NCBI GenBank assembly: GCA_900555035.1
Contig: USJX01000014.1
Span: forward strand, 1 to 46,663
Length of the DNA stretch: 46,663 nucleotides
From: an uncultured Prevotella sp.
Lineage (GTDB): Bacteria; Bacteroidota; Bacteroidia; Bacteroidales; Bacteroidaceae
Direction of reading: 5' to 3'
The position numbers and the translations under genes are program-made. The notes under the pieces were generated by a model, which ran no database searches, was not told the origin of the DNA, and was given only the letters and a program-made list of their open reading frames with translations. Below are positions 40,735 through 46,663 of this stretch, in pieces (the first letter of the stretch is position 1; each line of letters opens with the position of its first letter).

Positions 40735-42702
40735 ATGGAAGATAAAATGATATTGATGAGAAGCTTGGTTGAACAACTCAACCAGGCTTCTGACGTTTAT
40801 TATAACGGCAAAGGGGAACTGATGACCGACTATGAGTGGGACACCAAGTTTGACCAACTCAAGAAACTGGAAGAGGAAACGGGTGAAGTTCTCCCCGATT
40901 CTCCCACCAACAAGGTATCAGAAGATTCCATCGTAGGTCAAAAGGAAGAACATGAATTTGCCGCACTGTCTCTCGCCAAGACAAAATTGGTAAGCGACCT
41001 GGTAAAATGGGCAGAAAATCGCCCTATCTGGATTTCCTGGAAGTTAGACGGACTTACCCTTGTTGTGACCTACGATAATGGCAAACTTGCCAAAATCGTG
41101 ACCCGTGGTAATGGTCATATCGGAACCAACATCACCCACCTGGCATCTGCCATCAGTGGCATTCCAAAGACCATCAAGGAAAAGGGACATCTTGTGATTC
41201 GCGGAGAGGCAGTTATTTCCTATGCCGACTTCGAGCAGTTTATCATCGAAAGCGAAGGCGACTATGCCAACCCAAGAAATCTTGCATCAGGCTCCCTTTC
41301 GCTCAAAGATGCAGAAGAAGTGAAGCAGCGCCATATCCAGTGGATTCCTTTCACTCTGGTCTATACCGAACAGGAAATCAACTCATGGGGCGAACGCATG
41401 CAGATGTTGCAGGATTTAGGCTTCAAGCCGGTGGAAAGAACCCGAATCGAACATCCTGACGAAGCAAGCATCCAGGCAGAAATCGACCGCTTCACCCAAA
41501 AGGTGACCGACAAGACCAACCCTTATCCTGTGGATGGACTCGTTATCTGCTACGATGATACCGCCTATGCAGCTACCGGTTCCGTAACCGGGCACCATGC
41601 CACAAGAGCAGGCTATGCCTTTAAATGGCAGGACGAGCATGCAGATACAGAGTTGGACCACATCGAATGGTCATGTGCAGCCAACACCATTACTCCTGTA
41701 GCCGTATTCAAGTCTGTAGAACTGGAAGGAACCACCGTTCAGCGTGCCTCACTCTGCAACGTTAGTGAATGCGAGCGACTAGGCATTGGAGGCAAGGGAA
41801 GCAAATTGCAGGTCATCAAGGCAAACAAGATTATCCCGAAAATTATCAACGTTACAGAGCCAGTAGGTATTTTCGAAATCCCAACAGAATGCCCTGTTTG
41901 CCATGCTGCAGCTACCGTCAGGGAAAGCGAGACTGGTACTAAGACCCTACATTGCACCAATCCTCACTGTGCAGCCAAGCAAATCAAGAAGTTTGCGAGA
42001 TTCGTGAGCAAGGAAGGCCTGAACATCGAAGGAATCTCAGAGCAGACTATCTGGAAACTGGTAAACGAGGGGCTGATTAGCGAATATGCCGATTTCTATC
42101 ATCTCGGCGAGCATGCCTACGAGATAGCAGCCTGGGAGGGATTTGGCAAGAAGAGCGTTACCAATATGCTGGAAAGCATTAGAAAGAGCCGACAGACTGA
42201 TGGTCGTCATCTGCTCTATGCGCTCAACATTCCTCTCTGCGGTGGCGATGTAGCAAAGAAACTCATCGAACGTTACCCAGTAAAAGAACTGATAGAGACA
42301 GCTCGCCTCTGCATGTTCGATGACGAATTTGCCAGCATCGACGGCATCGGTCCAGAAAAAAGTGCCAAGTTCATTGGCTGGTTCAAGGATGATACAAACT
42401 TTGCCCATGTACAGAAGCTGATGAAAGAACTGGAAATCGTAGAGCAGGAACCCGTAGAGAAAGGAAGCGCCTGCGATAGCTTGACCTTTGTTGTTACAGG
42501 CGATGTGCATCACTATAAAAACCGCAATGAACTGAAGGCTTACATTGAGAGCCAAGGCGGCAAAGTGACGGGAAGCGTAAGCAAGAGTACCAATTTCCTG
42601 ATCAACAATGATGCTACTTCTCAAAGTTCCAAAAACAAGAAAGCGCATGAACTCAACATTCCTATTATTACAGAAGATGAGTTCGTGGAGAAATTCGGAT
42701 AA
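40735..42702 (+). CDS. NAD-dependent DNA ligase, divergent LigA-type
   Basis: A 655-residue ligase with all LigA parts: Ia/NAD domain (YYNGKGELMTDYEWD), nucleotidyltransferase with catalytic K103 in WKLDG, OB fold, four-Cys zinc finger (C386, C389, C407, C412), helix-hairpin-helix (about 425-545) and BRCT (about 580-655). It seals nicks using NAD. It differs from the usual Bacteroidota LigA in its core: SWKLDGLTLVVTYDNG in place of ELKIDGLAISLxYExG, and TRGNGHIGTNIT in place of TRGDGxxGEDVT. To my memory this variant is common in gut Clostridia, so it may be a second, acquired ligase. The gene symbol is left open because a canonical ligA probably lies elsewhere. Confidence 0.88.
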   Translation: MEDKMILMRSLVEQLNQASDVYYNGKGELMTDYEWDTKFDQLKKLEEETGEVLPDSPTNKVSEDSIVGQKEEHEFAALSLAKTKLVSDLVKWAENRPIWISWKLDGLTLVVTYDNGKLAKIVTRGNGHIGTNITHLASAISGIPKTIKEKGHLVIRGEAVISYADFEQFIIESEGDYANPRNLASGSLSLKDAEEVKQRHIQWIPFTLVYTEQEINSWGERMQMLQDLGFKPVERTRIEHPDEASIQAEIDRFTQKVTDKTNPYPVDGLVICYDDTAYAATGSVTGHHATRAGYAFKWQDEHADTELDHIEWSCAANTITPVAVFKSVELEGTTVQRASLCNVSECERLGIGGKGSKLQVIKANKIIPKIINVTEPVGIFEIPTECPVCHAAATVRESETGTKTLHCTNPHCAAKQIKKFARFVSKEGLNIEGISEQTIWKLVNEGLISEYADFYHLGEHAYEIAAWEGFGKKSVTNMLESIRKSRQTDGRHLLYALNIPLCGGDVAKKLIERYPVKELIETARLCMFDDEFASIDGIGPEKSAKFIGWFKDDTNFAHVQKLMKELEIVEQEPVEKGSACDSLTFVVTGDVHHYKNRNELKAYIESQGGKVTGSVSKSTNFLINNDATSQSSKNKKAHELNIPIITEDEFVEKFG

Positions 42703-42724
42703 AAAAGAAATTCAGATAAAAAAG
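42691..42724. repeat. 17-bp stop-proximal tandem duplication (ligase)
   Basis: Copies 42691-42707 (contains the stop codon at 42700-42702) and 42708-42724 differ at one base: AAATTCGGATAAAAAAG and AAATTCAGATAAAAAAG. Confidence 0.9.
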
Positions 42725-42762
42725 AAATCCCTTAAGCTTGATGAAGTCTAAGGGATTTCTTT
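42721..42762. terminator. Bidirectional terminator
   Basis: A perfect 14-bp stem (42721-42734 with 42749-42762) rich in A on the left and T on the right, between the convergent ligase and serpin genes. Loop 14 nt. Confidence 0.85.
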
Positions 42763-42782
42763 TATACTGTTATTCTTGAGAA

Positions 42783-44078
42783 TTAATTTGTTCCGCAATA
42801 TTGTCCCATAAAGAGGATACCCCCGCTTTGAGTATCCTGAATCATATAGACAAATGGATGGTCGGCATGAAAATCAACATGGCGCACCTCCATAGGTGCT
42901 GCAGAAGTCAGCATAATTGCCGCAGTTACAGCCGCCGCCTTCGTTCCACGCTCACTTACCTCAATCTTCGCCTTTTGGAGCATCTTGCTTACATAGAAAT
43001 CACCACTTGCAAAACGAGAGAAGTCAGCCTTGGCAGAATCAAATATAGAAGGTGCACCCAACTCGCTGATGATGCCATTGAGCGACAGATTCTGCTCGAT
43101 AGTAAACTTAGGCAACTTCAGGTTGACCAAACATTCTTCCATATCGTGACCAAGATTCATAACCTTCTCTGCATTCAAGCCCTTCATCATATCATCAATG
43201 CTCTTGCCCTCGTTAGGAAGAAGCACCATCATTCGATAAGTACCATTACCATACGGAAGATCGATAGCCTTGAAGGTGTCATTCTCGGAATAGTAGAACT
43301 TCTTAACCTGGTGCATCATCTGCACTTTCTGTATATTACGTGTATAACCACGGAAGTTCTCTTCCTCCGTGTTTCGGGCATCAAACTTCGACTGCCATGT
43401 ACCATTAAAGAAGATGGCATTCATCAGATATGAAACAGCCTGTGGATCCACACGGTCGATAATCTGAGGAATCATACCTTGCGTCTTCTCCTTGCACCAT
43501 CTATTGATATGCTTGGTGGTTTTGCCTGAAGTAAAGTCAAGGCTTTCGATTTCAGCCTGATAACTATCACCTACCTTCTTACTGAAATTCTCCTTTACAG
43601 AAAAATTCTTGTTAACAGCAATGAAGTTGGCTATCTCTACCTTGGTCTGTTTGTCAAGTTGACCAGCTGTAGAGAGAATCGCCTTGTAGGTTTCATTTAA
43701 GTCATCCACACTAACACCCTCGCATCCAATAGCCTTAAGAATCTCCTGCTGAGTATTTCCATCAGCACCATTCGCCAACATACCCATCAGGTAAGCCACG
43801 CTCATAGGTGAGACTATCTGTGAAGACTGACCCGAGATTTTATCAAACAATCGAAGTGCAAACTCATTATTCTTATTGATAACATCATGCTGCTTTTCAG
43901 AAAGAACCAGATAGCTATTATCTAAATCCTCTTCATTCTTTCCCATGTCACTGCTTTCACCTACATTAGAACCACCATATATTTTCTTGCTACCAGAGCA
44001 AGAAGTCATCGTCATCGCAGCCATCATCATGAGGGCTGTACTAAACATTTTACCATAATTACTCTTCTTCATAATCAT
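42783..44078 (-). CDS. Lipoprotein serpin (serine protease inhibitor)
   Basis: A 431-residue protein. The N-terminal signal ends in a lipobox with C27 (MTMTSC), so it is predicted to be membrane-anchored outside the cytoplasm. The serpin fold covers about 65-431. The hinge of the reactive loop is ERGTKAAAVTAA (376-387), the small-residue pattern of inhibitory serpins; counting from P15 Gly (378) puts the scissile bond near S392-A393 (MLTS/AAPM), suggesting elastase-like targets. VDFHADHPFVYMI follows as the family signature. It probably protects the cell from host or competitor proteases. A second ATG at 44072 is possible. Confidence 0.92.
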   Translation of the reverse strand: MIMKKSNYGKMFSTALMMMAAMTMTSCSGSKKIYGGSNVGESSDMGKNEEDLDNSYLVLSEKQHDVINKNNEFALRLFDKISGQSSQIVSPMSVAYLMGMLANGADGNTQQEILKAIGCEGVSVDDLNETYKAILSTAGQLDKQTKVEIANFIAVNKNFSVKENFSKKVGDSYQAEIESLDFTSGKTTKHINRWCKEKTQGMIPQIIDRVDPQAVSYLMNAIFFNGTWQSKFDARNTEEENFRGYTRNIQKVQMMHQVKKFYYSENDTFKAIDLPYGNGTYRMMVLLPNEGKSIDDMMKGLNAEKVMNLGHDMEECLVNLKLPKFTIEQNLSLNGIISELGAPSIFDSAKADFSRFASGDFYVSKMLQKAKIEVSERGTKAAAVTAAIMLTSAAPMEVRHVDFHADHPFVYMIQDTQSGGILFMGQYCGTN

Positions 44079-44110
44079 TTAATTTCGTTGATAATCTGTC
44101 TATGAAATGA

Positions 44111-44118
44111 CAAACCTA
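44111..44118 (-). promoter_or_regulatory. Candidate -7 box for serpin gene
   Basis: TAGGTTTG on the minus strand, 32 bp before the serpin start, fits TAnnTTTG. No well-placed -33 element. Confidence 0.4.
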
Positions 44119-44146
44119 ATGATTTCTTGCATCAAACAGCATAAAA

Positions 44147-45214
44147 TTAAGACTCATTAACGGTTTGTTTGCCTGGCATCACACGCAAATGGTATCTGTT
44201 GCCATCAAACTCCACACGCATTAAGCTCTGTGGATTAGCAATTTTAGCCAGTTCAAGAGCCACATGCCCCATCGTCCTGCGAAGATTCAATTCAATACAA
44301 GGCACTAGTTCCAATTCATCATTCTTTGAAGCAATCATCATATCCACCCCAAAAGGACCGCTATAAACATCCTTCAAGGCAGGCTCCATGATATCCATAA
44401 TTCTCTGACATGCAGCAGCAAGAGTCTCCTGATTCACATATTGCAACAACATATTCTGTTTATCTTCTTCCGAACAAAGCAAGTTGCCGGAATAAGCATT
44501 CTTAACCGTATCAAACAATGAAAGTCCAAGATAGTTCACCTTACCGTCACGCATTTCAAATTCCATTCCGAAATCCTTCACCTTATTATAATAAGGCTCC
44601 ACAGTAACGCCTCCCTGATGAGCAATGACATTACGTGTCCAACGCTCAAAGGCAGGATACTCCCCAGCTGTTCGGAATTCATCGGCAGCAACATACTTCA
44701 CGCCCCTACCGCTGCTGCTCCATGGAGCCTTGACCACAGCTTTTCCATGCAGCAGAACCAATTCCTTCACCTCTGTATAGGAATCGGCATACACCACGCC
44801 CTGCTGCAAATGCTCGGCAGCCCACTGTCTGCTACTAATCGCGCGTACCTTATTTAATATATCATCGGTAGGCAGCATGATTTCCGGCACCCTCATCTGC
44901 TCCAATTCCCGTTTCAAGCTCAGGTTCCATCCCCAGGGATGAATACTGTCAAGAAACTCCGTCTTGAGTGCATGCTCCAACTGTGCTTTTGTTATAAACT
45001 CAACTTTCTCTGCAAGATGCATTCCCAAATGGCGCACCTTGTCGAGTGCATTGCCGATGTCATCAACAAGCACCCAATCACCCTGATCTGCCCACAAGGC
45101 AGGAATAAACGCCAGGTCACTTCGCAACTGTCTTCCTGCATGAGGAGCTGTAAACTGTCGCAAATTAGCGGCCAAAGCCAAATCGTGTTCTGGATTGAAG
45201 ATATGTAGTTTCAT
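44147..45214 (-). CDS. ATP-grasp-like protein of unknown function
   Basis: A 355-residue soluble protein that I do not recognise by name. Features suggest an ATP-grasp fold: AVVKAPWSSSGRGVKYV (160-175) with K162 and a Gly-rich loop, VEPYYNKVKDFGMEFEM (205-221), D291 (PFGVDMMI), and E308-x-N310-x-R (CIELNLRR), which fit the ATP/magnesium-binding Lys and Asp/Glu/Asn positions. ATP-grasp enzymes join a carboxylate to an amine or thiol through an acyl phosphate. The N-terminus MKLHIFNPEHDLALAAN is distinctive. It has its own promoter with almost no leader. Reaction and substrate unknown. Confidence 0.65.
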   Translation of the reverse strand: MKLHIFNPEHDLALAANLRQFTAPHAGRQLRSDLAFIPALWADQGDWVLVDDIGNALDKVRHLGMHLAEKVEFITKAQLEHALKTEFLDSIHPWGWNLSLKRELEQMRVPEIMLPTDDILNKVRAISSRQWAAEHLQQGVVYADSYTEVKELVLLHGKAVVKAPWSSSGRGVKYVAADEFRTAGEYPAFERWTRNVIAHQGGVTVEPYYNKVKDFGMEFEMRDGKVNYLGLSLFDTVKNAYSGNLLCSEEDKQNMLLQYVNQETLAAACQRIMDIMEPALKDVYSGPFGVDMMIASKNDELELVPCIELNLRRTMGHVALELAKIANPQSLMRVEFDGNRYHLRVMPGKQTVNES

Positions 45215-45218
45215 GCTG

Positions 45219-45226
45219 CAAAGTTA
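45219..45226 (-). promoter_or_regulatory. -7 box of ATP-grasp-like gene
   Basis: TAACTTTG on the minus strand ends 4 bp before the ATG at 45214. The transcript would start at or next to the ATG, so a leaderless mRNA is predicted. Confidence 0.65.
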
Positions 45227-45318
45227 CAAAATATTGGGAGAAAAATGGCACGAGAAGGCCATTTTTACGTAGAAAAGTGCTAAATAATGAAAAAAAAGTT
45301 AGTTTTTGCTATCTAGAG

Positions 45319-45349
45319 TTTGCAAATTTAAAATATATTATTACCTTTG
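45319..45349 (+). promoter_or_regulatory. Promoter of AAA ATPase gene
   Basis: TTTG (45319-45322) and TACCTTTG (45342-45349) with a 19-bp spacer, a full match to the Bacteroidota promoter form. Leader about 29 nt. Confidence 0.85.
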
Positions 45350-45384
45350 CATCATAAAACAAAATTTGAATCAATTATAGACGC

Positions 45385-46575
45385 ATGGAAGAAGCATTCT
45401 TCAGAACACATACTTATCTTGTAGAGCATACAGATGCCCCTGTGAGACGAACCTTGATGGATGAGATTGATTGGACCGACCGATTGATTGGCATCAAGGG
45501 CACACGAGGTGTAGGCAAGTCAACCTTCCTATTACAGTATGCTAAGGAGCACTTTGGACCACACGATCGGAAGTGCTTGTATGTGAATATGAATAACTTC
45601 TATTTCCAGAGTAGAGGAATCGCCGACTTTGCCGGCGACTTCGTGAAACAAGGTGGCAGAACATTGCTCATCGACCAGGTGTTCAAGCAGCAAGACTGGA
45701 GCAAGGAGCTCCGCAAGTGCTACGACCTGTATCCGGAACTGAAGATTGTATTCACCGGTTCAAGCGTGATGCGACTGAAGGAAGAGAACCCTGAGCTGAA
45801 CGGCATCGTGAAAAGCTATAACCTGCGCGGCTTCTCGTTCCGCGAGTTCATCAACTTGCAGACGGGCAACAACTTCAAGGCATACGAACTTGACGACATC
45901 CTGCGCAATCATGAGCACATCATCAAGCAGATTCTGCCAAAGGTAAGTCCGATGAAATATTTCCAGGACTACCTGCACCATGGCTTCTATCCTTTCTTTT
46001 TGGAGCAGCGTAACTTTACAGAGAATCTACTAAAGACGATGAACATGATGACCGAGGTTGACATCCTCCTCATCAAGCAGATTGAACTGAAATACCTGCC
46101 GAAGATAAAGACACTCTTCTATCAGTTGGCAGTAGAAGGAGCCAAGGCCCCAAACGTGAGCCAGCTGGCAGACTGTATCAACACCAGCCGCGCCACCGTG
46201 ATGAACTACATCAAGTATCTGGCAGATGCACGACTCATCAACATGATTTATCCAGACGGACAGGATTTCCCAAAGAAACCGTCCAAGGTGATGATGCACA
46301 ACCCGAACCTCATGTATGCCATCTATCCTATCCAGATAGACACGCAAGAGGTGATGGAAACGTTCTTCGTCAACTCGCTCTGGAAAGACCATAAGGTGCA
46401 CCAGGAAGGCAAGGACCACTTCTATACAGTGGATGGTAGCAAGAAGTTCAGAATCTGCGATGCCCAATCGACGAATAAGATTCGAAGTAATCCCGACACC
46501 ATCTATGCCCGCTACAATACAGAGGTGGGCAAGGATAACAAGATACCGTTGTGGTTATTGGGATTCCTGTACTAG
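45385..46575 (+). CDS. AAA ATPase with DUF4143 domain
   Basis: A 396-residue protein of the AAA_14/DUF4143 family, abundant in gut Bacteroidota and of unknown role. The P-loop GTRGVGKST lies at 39-47; LLIDQVFKQQDWSKELR (94-110) is the Walker B region, with Asp-Gln instead of the usual Asp-Glu; FTGSSVMRL is the sensor strand; the C-terminal part (about 205-390) includes a helix-turn-helix-like stretch (NVSQLADCINTSRATVMNYIKYL). It stands alone with its own promoter. No phage or plasmid neighbours are seen. Confidence 0.82.
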   Translation: MEEAFFRTHTYLVEHTDAPVRRTLMDEIDWTDRLIGIKGTRGVGKSTFLLQYAKEHFGPHDRKCLYVNMNNFYFQSRGIADFAGDFVKQGGRTLLIDQVFKQQDWSKELRKCYDLYPELKIVFTGSSVMRLKEENPELNGIVKSYNLRGFSFREFINLQTGNNFKAYELDDILRNHEHIIKQILPKVSPMKYFQDYLHHGFYPFFLEQRNFTENLLKTMNMMTEVDILLIKQIELKYLPKIKTLFYQLAVEGAKAPNVSQLADCINTSRATVMNYIKYLADARLINMIYPDGQDFPKKPSKVMMHNPNLMYAIYPIQIDTQEVMETFFVNSLWKDHKVHQEGKDHFYTVDGSKKFRICDAQSTNKIRSNPDTIYARYNTEVGKDNKIPLWLLGFLY

Positions 46576-46632
46576 TTCATTAAGGAAAGAGAATTTATAC
46601 AAAACATATTTAATATTTTATCTAAAAGTAAA

Positions 46633-46663
46633 ATGGCTAAAGAGAAAAAATTTATCACTTGTG
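46633..46663 (+). CDS. Start of probable pyruvate:ferredoxin oxidoreductase (partial)
   Basis: Only ten codons are inside the window (MAKEKKFITC). This matches my recollection of the N-terminus of NifJ-type pyruvate:ferredoxin (flavodoxin) oxidoreductases of Bacteroidales, which convert pyruvate to acetyl-CoA in anaerobes. The call rests on these ten residues only. No promoter or terminator was recognised in the 57 bp before it. Confidence 0.5.
   Translation, partial: MAKEKKFITC

Noticed and set aside
45385..46575. Phage or plasmid partition ATPase, or part of a defence island
   Set aside because: The AAA_14/DUF4143 family is common as isolated genes in Bacteroidota and no mobile or defence neighbours are seen.

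Overview
The window looks like the chromosome of a gut or oral Bacteroidota bacterium, most likely Prevotella/Segatella. The reasons are the gene families (Bat aerotolerance locus, HU proteins, M13 peptidase, a GH127 arabinofuranosidase with a Prevotella-like C-terminal tail), the near absence of Shine-Dalgarno sequences, and the repeated promoter form TTTG - 19/20 bp - TAnnTTTG (seen before rsmG, the AAA ATPase gene and the His-rich small gene; the -7 part alone elsewhere). Genus is inferred, not proven. Thirty-five protein genes are called. No tRNA, rRNA, CRISPR array or insertion sequence was recognised. No gene-free stretch exceeds 300 bp.

Layout. 1-3594: a secreted GH127-type enzyme, flanked by a 41-bp tandem repeat and a palindrome. 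3595-5652: M13 zinc peptidase. 5653-9800: ABC-F ATPase with a poly-Ser/Gly linker, QueA and a PAP2 phosphatase. 9824-18477 (read right to left): a Bat locus, moxR, DUF58, a membrane protein, batA, batB, batC and a batD-batE fusion. 18773-21521 (right to left): HAD hydrolase, panB, MFS transporter. 21760-25330 (+): rsmG, metallo-beta-lactamase-fold hydrolase, ruvC, tandem ABC ATPase. 25453-29801 (right to left): ftsY, rimO, a small HU, and an HU-transmembrane-LysM protein. 29961-40018: metal and envelope region with a CzcCBA/Cus-type efflux operon, a His-rich small protein, DsbD and a G3E GTPase with a long His tract. 40192-42702: GNAT and an unusual NAD-dependent DNA ligase. 42783-45214: lipoprotein serpin and an ATP-grasp-like protein. 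45385-46663: AAA/DUF4143 ATPase and the first codons of a probable pyruvate:ferredoxin oxidoreductase.

How parts may work together. MoxR, DUF58 and BatA-E are expected to form an envelope-associated assembly with paired VWA proteins. The efflux operon has a perfect 7-1-7 palindrome next to its promoter, suggesting metal- or redox-responsive control; its divergent neighbours handle envelope thiols and metal insertion. The paired HU genes suggest that chromosome binding may be linked to the cell wall.

The most unusual pattern is not a gene family. Five genes (ruvC, ftsY, the TolC-like gene, ligA-like, and the Bat-locus membrane gene) carry short tandem duplications, 17 to 34 bp, that include or abut their own stop codon and run past the gene end. 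The TolC-like gene also has its start codon region tandemly repeated. Three genes have 4-5-copy heptamer arrays directly before the start codon.
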